Source of the DNA: Fragilaria crotonensis
Lineage: Eukaryota; Bacillariophyta; Fragilariophyceae; Fragilariales; Fragilariaceae
Reading direction: 5' to 3'
DNA: 64,000 nucleotides
Assembly: GCA_022925895.1 (NCBI GenBank)
Contig: JAKSYS010000098.1
Span: 1 to 64,000, forward strand
The notes beneath the pieces are model-generated. The model was given only the letters and a program-made list of their open reading frames with translations, was not told where the DNA came from and made no database searches. Position 1 is the first letter of the stretch. Each line of letters opens with the position of its first letter. Shown here piece by piece: positions 34,161 to 46,100 of this stretch. The position numbers were made by a program, and so were the translations under genes.

Positions 34161-34199
34161 GGCTGGTTGCATTCATGGGAAAATTATAGTAGCCCACGT

Positions 34200-36150
34200 A
34201 GACCTTGGTATAAAACATTAGCATTAACCCTGTAGACTTAAAATTATCGTGCCAAATTACATGCTGTGATCGGCTCACGATGGCGCGCAATGGTTTGTCA
34301 AGATCTCCGCCGTTTCTAGGTTTTTAGTATTTCCTCAAAAGGTTTTAGATGTGTCATTATGACCATGAGTGGAAAGCTTGCGAGGAAATATAGAAGACCT
34401 GAAAATTGTAAAATTATGACCATATCGGTAGTTGCCACCATAGTGACACGCCATTCTTGTGTGAGTGAAACAACGAACTCGAGGGCTTCGAGTGCCTGGG
34501 AATTTCTTGGATAAAATTAAATCTATACGAGGGCCTACGTATCCTACTAAAATGATCTTCTCCGTGCAACCAGCTATAGGGGACATACATGGGCTCCCTG
34601 CACATAGATATGCATCATCCATTATGTGCATGCCAGTACATCCTCATGTACCACTTACTGTACCACCACGAGCAAAACTCTAGTGGAGTACTCCAGTACG
34701 AGAACGCCAGTACTACTCCTACCGTGTAGAAGGATTCCTCACTCCTGACTTCCTCAAGAAGCCAAAAAGGTCTCAGCACCCTCTCATGAACATGGCATTG
34801 CCATGAGCGTCTTCCGAGAATTTTCTCAACAAACAAAGATCCAATGTCAGTGCTGCTGTGATGGAGGATGCTGATTCACCGCTGAATGTGTGCTGCTGCT
34901 AAACAAAGAGTTGAGTCGCTCCAGCATTTTGCTTCACAAAGTCCACAAAGACTCCGGCAATGAGAAGAAGGAGTCAAACCTAATTTGCTCTTAAACTGAA
35001 CATCCTTAAATGTGTCGAGAATTTGCAATTCTGATCTGATAATTGGAATTGCAGTAGTAATGAAGCATGAATTATCAATACTATTTGATATTGTTGGTCC
35101 CAAAACGCTACTCCCTCAGTCCTATAAAATTCCCTGTATTTTTCAAAAGATCGCGTTTTTGCAGTCACTATTAGTCATTCTGGTGCAGAAAGTAGAAGGA
35201 TTTTCTACATGGTGGCTCCTATGCTGGTGCATTCTGGATAACAAATTACTTGTGGCGGTAATTTTCCCATAGCACCAAAACTCTATCTGCTGGTGTTTTG
35301 TGGTTTAGTAGCTACTGCTATGTGCTTTTCATTCGTCCTTCTTCATGAGTTTCCTTGATGCTGCACTTTCCTCTGCATCACATGATGAAGAGATGATACG
35401 CTTAGTTTGGGTACTGAAATGTCCCATCTTTGAGATTATTCTAACCAAAAACTTTGAGGACCTGATTTTTCTGACTTTGAAGTTAAGGATGAATGTACGA
35501 ATGTACTGGAGTTCATTGAAATCAAGAATCAGATATAAACCTTTTCATGAATCAGCAATAGTAGCTTTTGCTAAAGGACATTTGAATGAGCTGGTGAAAC
35601 TTTCGTAGAATGCCAGGATTTTTCTTAGTAGAGATGTTTCTGGAAGGTTTTATGGGACAGAGTGAGCTCCTCTCCTCGTCCTTTCATCTATTAGAGAATT
35701 GTATGATTACAGTCCAATGTGGTGGCTATGCTACCACCCTCCAGAAAAAGCAGCAGTGCATGTCCCTAACCCCAAACCGAAGCCATCTTATATGCAGAAC
35801 ACATTGTTGGCAAAATTATGCATGATTGCTTCATCCCATGATGATTTGTGTAGATCATGTGCTACAATCATGGCCATCTTTCAGTTCTTGATTTCATCCA
35901 AAAATTGAAAAATTGATCTAACAATGAGAAGCCTCGACCCTTTTTTGTTGTTGTTGACTTTGTTACTCAATTGCATTTTAAGATTTGACAGCAATGGTGG
36001 TCCAATCAACATCAACGTTCAGCATCCCCATCTTCAGTCCTCGGAACTGATTGCAGTTTGCATGAGATGTATCTCATACTCACACGGGTGCTACCGGTAG
36101 GAGTGTAGCATACAGTCACTGTCAAATTTCGAATACTATCGGGAAAGTAC
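34200..36150. other. AT-rich stretch, possible old element debris
   Basis: Lower GC than the genes around it. Open frames at about 35,345-35,608 and 35,699-35,908 have some coding-like composition but no motif I can name, and stops are frequent. It may be decayed mobile-element sequence; no firm feature. Confidence 0.3.
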
Positions 36151-36241
36151 AGTAACGCACTCAACGACAAGTGTCAGTAGCACAGCAGAGGATAACAACA
36201 ACATCACAACTCCTATCTCCGACCACAAGCAGCCGCCTACC

Positions 36242-36853
36242 ATGTCAGAAATCAAAGCGAAGAATGCCGTCGAGGTATCTCCCGAATCCTTCGTGTCCAT
36301 GGTTCTTCACGCGGCTCAGAATTCAACGTCAGTCGTTCACGGGCTTTTGGTGGGCTCGTTCAAGGAAAACACAATCCAAGTGACAAAGGCTATCCCGGTC
36401 TGTCATGAAACGCCTACTGCGCCACTTCTGGAAACGGCCCTGGGGTTGACGGGCGCCATTTTGGACGAAACTGTCGTGGGTTGGTACACTGCTCCCGAGA
36501 GATTGACGGAAACGCAGCCTGGTCCTGTTGCGATGCGAATTGCTGCCAACATGGCTACAGACAAATTGGAGCCGGTTTTGATTGTCCTGGACAACGAAGG
36601 TCTGGCGGCCTGTCTCCGTGGTGATTCCACCCAATGTGTGATGAAAGGATTTGGGAAGGATATTGGACTTCAATGGATGGAGCCTCTTTCTCTGAAGGTG
36701 ACCAGCGAATCTAAAGCTCGCGATGCCGCCAAATCAGCATATGAGGGGAAAATCAGAGTCGTCGACATGGTAAATCACATGGAAGATGACGCATGTCCTG
36801 AATGGATCAACAATGCGACTCTTTCTAAGCATGTAGCTACGATCGTCAATTAA
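36242..36853 (+). CDS. ER membrane protein complex subunit EMC8/EMC9
   Basis: 203 residues, single exon. Member of the UPF0172 (COX4-neighbour) family, a catalytically inactive MPN-like fold that forms the cytosolic cap of the ER membrane protein complex, which inserts tail-anchored and multipass proteins. Matching blocks: VSPESFVSMVLHAAQ, VVHGLLVGS, AIPVCHETPTAPLLETAL, VVGWYTAPERL, VLIVLDNEGL and the C-terminal VVDMVNHMEDDACPEWIN. Diatoms often have one EMC8/9 protein, so the exact number cannot be assigned. No frame problem. Confidence 0.88.
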   Translation: MSEIKAKNAVEVSPESFVSMVLHAAQNSTSVVHGLLVGSFKENTIQVTKAIPVCHETPTAPLLETALGLTGAILDETVVGWYTAPERLTETQPGPVAMRIAANMATDKLEPVLIVLDNEGLAACLRGDSTQCVMKGFGKDIGLQWMEPLSLKVTSESKARDAAKSAYEGKIRVVDMVNHMEDDACPEWINNATLSKHVATIVN

Positions 36854-37075
36854 GCATTAGTCGTTTCGTCTTCACTACACGTGCTGACATATCTTGATTT
36901 TGGATCTCGTGCTAAGGCGCAACATACCATCGCAATGAAATCTGTCATAGTCGATAGTTGAAAAACCAACGACGCGTCGTATACTTTTTTCGGTTGCACG
37001 CCGAATAGTGGATGTGCGTGCATCCGTCCGCACTGTCATATAGTGCAGCTTTAGGCATCGAAAGATTTTAACCAT

Positions 37076-39447
37076 CTATGGAGAGCTCTCCACCGGATCG
37101 GATTTCAAAACCTTGACCATGACGCCAACATCCTGGACCACAATTTCACCCTCGCGAAACGCGCTCATGGTTCGAAGCGCCGACTGAGGAGACAAAAATC
37201 GCACCAACCCGAAACCGCGAGCATCAGACGCGATGGCGACTTCGTCAAGGTCACCAAACTCGCGAAACGCTGATTCCAAGTGAGCAGTGGTCACATTCTT
37301 TCTCAAGCCAGTGACGATGACAGTGTTCTCCGGGATTTCGGCCGCAAGCTCAAGGCCAAGCATGGCGGCGGATTCATGAATGGTCCGAGAAGCATCATCT
37401 GCCGCGATTACGCCGTGCAAGACATACGCGACCAGCTTGTTCGTAGTTTCTTGCAGGAAACTTTTCCTGCAAAATCGATTCAACGTGAGTTCGGCACAGT
37501 GAACACTCTGAACAAAGGATACTCCAACAACACAACTCACCTTTCCTCCACATCTGCAAATTCATTACGTTTGAGGAAATCGTTTACCTCGCAAAGTAAA
37601 TCGGCTTCAATCTCCGTTGCATCGGTCTCTCCTCCGGAGATAAGCTCGCGAGTATCCGCGAAAATCTCTTCGTCGCCCATGAAAGCTAACGTCATGGCTT
37701 GATTCATCATACTGTCCGAACCAATCACGAGGTCTTGCACATCGGCCCGAACTTTTTCTAGATTCTGATCTTTATATTGATCGAACGCATCAGCAAGGTT
37801 GTGAGTTCGATCTGCTTCATCGATGGAGCCTTCACCAAACGACATTCCTGCTGATATGAGTGACGGGTTCGATAAAAGTGATTCGTTAGGTGAGATAATT
37901 CCTTGTTCATCATCACTGCGGGGCACATTGCCATATGGAGCCGACGTCGCGATCGCAAAATTTTCATCGACGGTCATGTCCTTGTTGTCCTTCTCGGAGG
38001 AGAGACGACCAGCAGCAACTGCTGCTTGGAACTCCAACTCCTTCAATTGCTTGCGGCGGTGATAGAAGAGGAAGCAACCACAACAGGAAACGACGAATAA
38101 CGCCGTGAGAACCACTGCAATGACAATGGTGTTTGTAATGACATTCGCGCTTCCGACAGAGCCTTGGCTCGAAGGTTTGTTTGCGGGAGCAACTGAAGGC
38201 TCCTCGCTTGCACTGGAAGCAGGAGAGGCATCGCTTTGAGAATCGGTAGGTTTGGGGGTCGTAGGCCTCACGGGGTTCGGGGTTGGCTTGAAAATACTCG
38301 ATGGGGCAGCGGAAGGAGCTTCTGTGGTGATGACAGCCCGCAACGAGCTTGATGACAGTACATCCAAGCCACCGTCTCGAAGATCAAGAGTCAGATTGTT
38401 AAGATTTTGTTCAAGGAACCTTGTGAAAAGGCTGGGATAGTCCGTTACGTTCACGTAATTCGACTCCCACTGCATGATGTACTCCACTTGATTGGTGGCA
38501 TTGTCCACGACATCTTGAAGAAATCGCAGTCGAAATGTCCTTCGCTCCGGGACGATGAGCAATGTTTGAGGCTCTAGCATATCACAGGTTGCGTTGATTT
38601 TGGAGAGGGCACTGCCATTCGCAATGTTATACGTGTACCCAGTCATAATCTGTTCGAAAATAAACACTTCCGACTCGTTAAAGATTCGCCCATTTCCGAC
38701 CTTAAAGGATTGCAGAAGGTGTGTGCTTCCAAGTGATACTTCGTCGAAGGTTGGAGAAGGAGAAGGCGCCTCGGAAGGATAAGTTGACGGAAAATCAGTG
38801 GGAGATGCCGATGGATTTCCGGTTGGCATCGGGGTTATAGTCGGATTCAAAGAAGGCGGAAACGTCGGCGCTGGCGTTATAGTTGGAGCAGTTGTTGGAT
38901 TCACAGAAAGAGTTGGGCGATGACTCGGTGAAACTATGCGAGTTGGCGTAGTTGTAGGTGAATCAGACGTTGGAATTATCGGTGCAGAAGTGGTTGGATA
39001 GCCTGTCCTTGTTGGAACCATCGAAGGAAAAGCTGTCATATTTGCTGTTGGACCGGGGGAAGAGACCTTTGACGAAGCTCCCGATGGTGGTGCAACCGGG
39101 GTTGAAGAGGGAGGAAAGGTAGGCGATACACTCATGGGAGGGCTCAGCGTCGCATCCTGCGATAGAGCTGGCTGCGACAGTGCAGATAGAGCTGTCAGTA
39201 CGACCGCAAACTTCGCAGAAGAAAGATTAGAGTGCTTCCGCCGAGGCAATCTGCATTCAGCCCCTCGCAAGTGTGATGCATTGGCTAAGGCTTTCGCTTC
39301 TCGTATAACCTGGACCCTAGTTCGGAAAGCCGAAGGGACATGTCGTTCGCAGTAACCAGCTTCTGTTCCTGTTCTTGAAACATACATCTGCTTGCGGAAT
39401 ATGGTCATGCTGTCGTCGTAGATGCTCATTTTGGTATGGTATAACAT
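37076..39447 (-). CDS. Single-pass membrane protein with Pro/Ser/Thr-rich ectodomain and C-terminal RRM
   Basis: Two exons (39,447-37,541 and 37,466-37,076) joined by a 74-base GT-AG intron in perfect phase, 765 residues. An N-terminal extension of about 80 residues leads to a hydrophobic stretch (FAVVLTALSALSQPALS), then a long mucin-like region of PTxxPS/PSxxPT repeats (about 38,740-39,150), a folded segment with several N-x-T sites, another Pro/Ser-rich linker and one membrane helix (IVIAVVLTALFVVSCCGCFLFYH) with a basic stop-transfer. The cytoplasmic tail ends in an RRM: TVIVTGL (RNP2) and GFGLVRF (RNP1) in a normal beta-alpha-beta layout. The ectodomain style is common in diatom surface proteins; an RRM on the same chain is odd. 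Start could also be 39,429. Confidence 0.75.
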
Positions 39448-40497
39448 TTACGCTTAGATTCCTTCGTGCACGTCGTGAGGTGGTCATTAAACTTGGAGAG
39501 GACAGTTGTGATCAGGGTGTGTAGAGGATATCTTGAAATTGCTTTACTTTTGGGCTGCGCCCCCGTAGAATAGCCCATTGCAGTTTAGGCGTATCACTAC
39601 CAGTGTACATGTAGGACATGGGACATGGGACATGGGTCATGGATGTACGGAGTACTGCTACTAGTACCAGTAGTACTACCGGTAGTCTACAGAACTCCTC
39701 TGTGGGGCCTGCTGCAAGTGGGTTTGAATTCAGAACGCGCTGCCGGGCGCTGCCGGAGGCCTGCCTGCCTAATATATGCAGACCTTCCTACTGCCCAAAC
39801 CTGCCTAAAACGTTACATTTTTAGCTATTTTCAAATAGGATTGAACCTTTTCAGTTTTGCACCTGTCCTTCCTGACGAGCTGTAAACGTGCCCCTCGAGC
39901 CTCGAGCAGTCGTGCATGATCACAATGTACAGTGTACAGCCTCGAATTGGTATGTCATACGCATATCCACATGAGTGCATCAATGTGTTAACATCTCGGT
40001 GCGTATTCATGTACTAAGACGAGCTCATAGAGATGCACATAGAGATTTGGCGGGTGCCTTACTTCATGAACATATATATATATATGAATATACGACTCAT
40101 AAATCATAAATCATGTTACATCTCATACGACATCCGACCACTGTTATCATAGTCTATCCGGAACCCATACATGTATGTCATACAGTACTATGTATGTACA
40201 ATGTACAACCATAGAGCCACAGGCGTACGACCTGGAGGTTCCGGAATTTCGGCTCTTTTACCTTTAAGTGTATAGTGGCGACGTATACAGTACTAATTCT
40301 ACAACTTCGTTCATCACGCCGGACAAATATTCCACGTTCCATCACCCCTTCAAATGTCCGGATCATTAGGTACATTAATTGCATGACGTGACAAATTTTG
40401 AGCTTTAAGTAAAGAACTTGAGCTTAGACTTTGCGACAATGGAATCGACGTCTTATGAAATCCTACTTAAGGATATAAGACATTTGAAGTGTCGGCA
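39448..40497. other. Spacer with simple repeats
   Basis: No gene supported. Contains tandem GGACATG units at about 39,615-39,640, GTAC/AGTAC words at about 39,645-39,690, and a short (AT)n run at about 40,070-40,085. Confidence 0.45.
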
Positions 40498-40890
40498 GCC
40501 ATTGTCTCAAGAGCCGCTGGCTCAAGAGCCATTGGCTCAAGAGCCAACGGCTCAAGAGCCAACGGCTGAACAACAGCCCCCGACGAAGTCAAACTCAAGA
40601 ACACACTTTTTTGTGTGTCATAGAGCTTGTCATTCGCTTAATGTATTCAATTCATACTTGAATATTGTTTCGCCGATGCTTACAGAAAATGCTATATAGC
40701 AACCATAGATGACCTGTCATTTCTTTCGTTCCCCGTTTGGCGAGTTCTCATTTAAGGAAAACACGTTCCTCGACTAGTTCGACGAAGTAAACTGGCTCTT
40801 GAGCCAGTGGCTCAAGAGCCAATGACTCAAGAGCCAATGACTCAAGAGCCTCTGGCTCAAGAGCCAATGGCTCAAGAGCCAACGTCTTTT
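40498..40890. repeat. Two arrays of 15-bp hairpin units (GGCTCAAGAGCC) flanking a core
   Basis: Left array about 40,504-40,570 and right array about 40,790-40,885. The unit is GGCTC-AA-GAGCC plus three variable bases; each unit is a 5-bp stem with a 2-base loop. The core between the arrays is about 220 bp. The left array can be read as QEPLA/QEPTA repeats in a short frame, but the same repeats in the right array have no such frame, so coding is unlikely. The layout resembles the 14,402-14,800 locus with a different unit. Confidence 0.8.
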
Positions 40891-41479
40891 CCAAATATCC
40901 CTACATAGTACTAGGGTTCATCCAAGACATTGAATCGATGTCGTACTTGTCATAACAAACGATGTTAACAAAGTTCCAAAACTTAAGCACGGTTTTTATT
41001 ATTGTTGTTCAACAGAAGACATTCTATCATTTTGAAACGTGGAATTATTTAGGTGTTCGTCGAACATATTTCTGGTAGATAATCTGCGTGAAAGGTATGA
41101 GACACATAAAAGAGCCGAAGTTCCGGAACCTCCTGGACAATCAAAACTACGGGTACTTTTACAGCAGACCTGGGTAGATTGAGAATCGAGTGATTTCAGC
41201 CCACGAAGACCGATCATTTCTCCCTGTTTCATTAAAGTGCGTAGGTGAAGGCTATTTTTTAGGAACGTGTCAAGCTAAGGAAAGAAAGGCCGTACAGGTC
41301 CAGCATCCGTGTCAGTATCTTCTGGTTGGCCATCGACCAAATGCACTGTTGAAGATGCGGTCAACTTGGTACGTATTTTGCTTCTTGTGGTTGCACTGAA
41401 ATTACCATCGTGAACAGACAAAATGGTTTCCAAAAATGAGTGTCGACTTCCCATCAATCCTATATCCTACAGGAAGTTC

Positions 41480-42900
41480 ATCGAAACTAATTTATTTGCA
41501 TCTTTAATCCACAAGCAAATTGATGAAGGTTATTGTCAATGGTCTCACCATAGAACAAACCAATTGGGCAGCATATTACTGGCACAGAACTATTCCATTA
41601 ACTACACTCTACTTGCTTGTTCAAGCAAGGAGAGACAAAGGTACAACCAGCAATGTTCTAATTAGAAAGTCAATTCAAGATAAACTTGATACTATGGTTA
41701 TGGATGTAACAGGAGATGACAAATCAAGGAGCATATTGCCCGCGAACAATGAAAAGAACCACTTCCTCAAGAAGCATGACAACAGTGAGCACCACATCTC
41801 GGTCAACTAGCAAGTGTACTCAACGTTTGCCCAAGGATGCAAGTGCTCACAATTGTATTAGACGCAAACTCAAATAAACAAATGTGGATTATGAAGGTAC
41901 TACTAGGTACAAAACAGCTTTCAAGAATGCAACAAACCTTTTTGCGTTGGACACAGGCAACAAGACTTTTGGTGAAATTTGCGACAGACTCCTCAGCATT
42001 GAATATTCTCTTGATGGCATCAAGCGCTTGCTTGGCATATAGCACCGTGTGTAAGGCTACAAAGGATGGCTTTGTTAGATGCTGCAAAATAGAGAAGAAA
42101 GGTCCTGAGTCCATAAATCCAATCAAGTTGATGGAAATGATAGCGACTCATCCTGCAGTTTGTCAGGTTGGAGATGGTGAACTCAAAGGCAAGGACTTGA
42201 AGCAGCAGTTAATGGGTGCCTCCATTCTGGAAAATCCGCATGCCAACCTTCACAACCCCAAGTCCGTGTGGCAAAAGGCCTGTGCAGAGTTTCCAGATGC
42301 CCTTCAAGCAGCGACAATGATAGCTGTGGAGGATGCTTGTGCTCAATCGACAAAGGTAGATTATGAAAATCTCAACCAGTGGTTCAACAATGTCAAGAAG
42401 GACAAACTGGCAACAGGTCTTCTTGCTTGTTGAGGATGAAAAGGTCTTTGACACGGAGAATGGAGTCAGCAGAGGTCTGGTTTAAGCAGGATACAGAGAG
42501 ACAATTCATAAACATGATGAATGAGACTCAGCCACCATGACCTCAGCATTACCGGCAACAAGGGCGGTTCATACGCCATTTCATATCACAATCTAGCTCT
42601 TCAGAGAGGAGCAACAAGAAGATGAGTCAAATCAGCAAAGGCATGTGACACGTGCACATGATGCAACAAAAGCTGCAGGAGAAGCTTTGCCACCATTTTT
42701 CATTTACATTTCATTGGCAAAGTCAGAATGGATTTTCGGGTCAAGGTTGAATGGCTTGTTGGTCTCCCAACAGTGTCAGGTAGATATGGTTACCCAACTT
42801 CTGTGGAGTCTGATAACTTTAATGCAGTAGTACCCCCCACATATCAATGGACGAGCGACACATTGCTCAACGAGTATATCGAAAGCGTGATTGTCCCTCT
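41480..42900 (+). mobile_element. DDE-type DNA transposon, first half (interrupted by Copia)
   Basis: Broken coding of a DDE transposase. The supported pieces include a long frame at 41,837-42,433 (helical, charged, ending FNNVKKDKLATGLL) and, after several frame changes, HHDLSITGNKGGS at about 42,530, where related transposases carry their first catalytic Asp (DETHH). PPFFIY follows at about 42,690, and LLNEYIESVIVP at about 42,870 marks the end of this half. The gene continues after the Copia insertion at 50,401. Stops and shifts are frequent, so it is dead or badly sequenced. The superfamily (Tc1/pogo-like is one possibility) is not certain. Confidence 0.6.
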
Positions 42901-43154
42901 CAGTTGATTCCCTCGCAAGAGCGGCGCATCCGCCATTGCCAGGGACGACTCTAAGACATGTAGTAATCAACTAGTAGCAGCATGCAACTTGACTATTTAC
43001 AAAAAGAGTGAGCTTAATCTAGACTTGTTCCCTCATGCCCCGGATGAAGTGTCCCATCCGCGCATGCGTACGTGGCACGCGTCTCGCGTCAGCCCAATAT
43101 ACTTCGGTCTGTCCCGGTGTCCGAATATCCCGCACTCATGGCAGAATTCATTCA
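42901..43154 (-). repeat. Copia 3' LTR
   Basis: 254-bp direct repeat, identical by eye to 50,147-50,400. In element orientation it starts TGAATGAATTC and ends CAACTG. Flanked outside by CCTCT. Confidence 0.92.
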
Positions 43155-46100
43155 GTCCCCTCGAGCTAACCGTCAGAGACGACTAGTTCGACCGAATTCG
43201 TCAATGCAGTGGCCGGCCAACTTCGGCTAGTTCGTGGTGGTTCCACGTGTCATCACGTGTACGTCCACCCATCCGTTTTGGAGGGTTAGTGGTTCCATAA
43301 TCATTATGTACTCCACTCGTAACCGCGTCCTTTTTGGACCAGTCACCAAAGTATACGCGAGCACAACTCTCTTAGCCGTGGCCCAGGAAGACACTTGGTT
43401 AGGACATCCGCCAAGTTGGTTTCTCCGTCCTCCTTAGCGATCCGCACAATACCTGCCGCTTGCGCTTCGCGCACTCGGTGGTAAGCAATCGCATTGTGTT
43501 TCTTCTTCAGAGTTGACTCAGGCTTCGTCGAATTCTTGACGACGGATTCATTATCACAAAATACGTTTGTTGGCCCATCCACTTGGACACCCATCATCCG
43601 CAGCTTGTAACGCAGTCCTTCAATCATCTCCACTGCAACCTTTGCAGCAATGAACTCAGATCCAAAGGTCGATGCTTCGACAGTGTTTTGCCGTTTCGAA
43701 TACCAAAGGATAGGTGCTCGATTAATAAAAATCAAAACTCCAGTATGAGAGCGCCGTGTGACACGACAACCAGCATGGTCCGCATCAACAAAACAACTCA
43801 TCGATACCGATTGCCCCCGTAATTCGGGTGCACCTGGCGGCTCTACCTCGCACGCGCCCGGGTAGTATTCAGTCCAATCACACTTCTGAAAGCGACTCTC
43901 ATCAAACACTGGCTCCGTGTCATCGAATACCATGCTTGACCGATTGTATCGTTTCAAGTACGCGAAGATGTGGAAAGCTTGGTCGAGATGCCCCCTTCTT
44001 GGTGCAGCAAGAAAACGCGACAACATTGCAACGTCAACGAGGATATCAACGCGCCCAAGTTCACAGATCCAGCGCAGCACTCCGATCAATCCCTGAAAAT
44101 AGTTCGCACGCTTTGCGTCCAGTTCCGGGGTCGTATCAATTTCAGGTCGGTAACCCTGACTCATAGGCGTCGACACCTTTGTGCTTAGCCGTTCACCAAT
44201 CTCATCAAGTTCACGTTCAACCTCGGTTACAGCACGCTTTACATAAAGGTCAGAAGACATTGCCCATCTTACCTTGCTTGGGTTGTCTGCACCGTCGATT
44301 GTCCACTTCTTGACTTCGGCACCTAAATATGAGTCAGGTTCCTTCACACTTCCTTTCTTTAGGGTATACTTGGAGGCGAGGTAGTCCATGACCACTTGCG
44401 GTTCGTGCGACACGCACAAAATATCATCCACATAGCAAAGAACATACTCCCAGTATTTGTCCCCATTCGTCTTCACCTTGGGCCGCATCCATACGTCAGG
44501 ATCACCTCTGCAACTTACAAAGCCTCCTTCCCGTAACGTGGCCGCCATGTGGTCTCGCCATCGAGCACCACTTGACTTCAACCCATAGAGAGCTCGAACA
44601 ATTAGGACCGGTCGACCAACTTTGTCTGCACCAAACTCCAACCCAGCGGTCGTGTAAACCTTCTCCTTCGTTGGAGCATTAAGGTATGCCCCCTGCACAT
44701 CGGCAGAAAGGACATCCAAGTCATTCAGTGCCGCCAGCGTGAAAGCAATTCGTATACTGTCACGTGACACCACACTCGAGTACGTAGACTCTTTCGGCGG
44801 ATCCGTTTGGTGCCCACCGGCCACCAACCGCGCCTTTCTAGTCAAGTCCATCTTGACATCAAAGATCATGTGACAATCAATTTTCTTGTAGAATTTCGGC
44901 ACTGCATCATCATCAATGAACTCGAATGCTGGCATGACGTTCTTCATCTCCAATTCGATTGCCTTCCTCCAAAAATCAGTCCCTGTTCGCTCATCGATCT
45001 TAAGGGCCTCTGCCACAGTCTTTGGGAGCTCAATGCCAAACTTATGCGTCTTCGCCCAGTATCTGGCCTTGACTTTCTTGATTATCCGATCCCTTTTACG
45101 CAAGACGTTGCGCACCCACCAAGCGAACGCAGGTTCTTCAGCGATCTTGTTGGCGACAGCGTACTCCGCAACTTGAATCGGATTTGACTCTTTCAATTCT
45201 GACAATGGTACCCAGGTCGTTGAGCCATCCCGCCACTCGACTTGCAACTCCCATCCCCGCGTAGTGATTCGTGGATGTCTCCGTCCCCGTTTGTCTTCAA
45301 CAAACCCGTCATCCTTTGACAAGGCATGTCCGTTCGTTCGGTGATCGACAATTTCACTCATCACTGCATAACTTCGTCCCTCGTCATCGACCTGGGATAA
45401 CATGTTTTCGGCAATGAGGTTTGCAGTAATCGCTTCCGTTGATCCGTCTGGAAACTCCACCTCATAGAGACGTGAATCCAGTAACGGATTTGCGTGGCGC
45501 TGCCCAATCGGACGACCATCATGGTCGCGCTTCCTCCCAATCACAGTTGCTTTCTTAGCTTCTCCACCTTGGGGAAGTAGCACCTGGGCAGTTAAGTATT
45601 CATCATAGGACTCAGGGGTATGGTCTTCGACATCTTTGGCGGTGCCATCAAGGTCCCCTGTCCCTGACTGAACGTCGTCCTCGTCATCTTCGAAGACATC
45701 ATCAGGAACCTCCGGCATGGAGTCCATTAGGTCTGGGTCGATGTCCTCTGTCTTGAGTCCATCCCCAATCTTAGACTGGATACCTTCATCCAATTCAGAT
45801 AGTCGGAGCTTTATATCTGGGTTGGCAAGATCATCCTCACTCAATCCCCAAACAGATTTCCGCACAATCACCTTCCCAGATCTGGTCAGGATATAAAACG
45901 CCATAAGGTCAGTTGAAACCTCGGCAACACCAATCCATCGACCAAACAACTTCTGCTCAAACGGGAAGCTGCCAACCGGGTCCCAGTACATGACCGGCTC
46001 ATACCAATCAAACTGGGCATACTGGGAAATGTCGGGTGTACATCCCAGCACGTCTTCATCTGGTACCCTTCCTTGGAGTTGGGGTATATCAAGGGCCGTC

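Noticed and set aside
34335-35908. Small open frames in the AT-rich stretch as genes
   Set aside because: No conserved motif, frequent stops in all frames, and no splice pattern linking them.
40418-40699. 93-codon frame with QEPLA/QEPTA repeats
   Set aside because: The repeats are DNA hairpin units that recur in the right-hand array without any frame; no other conserved part.
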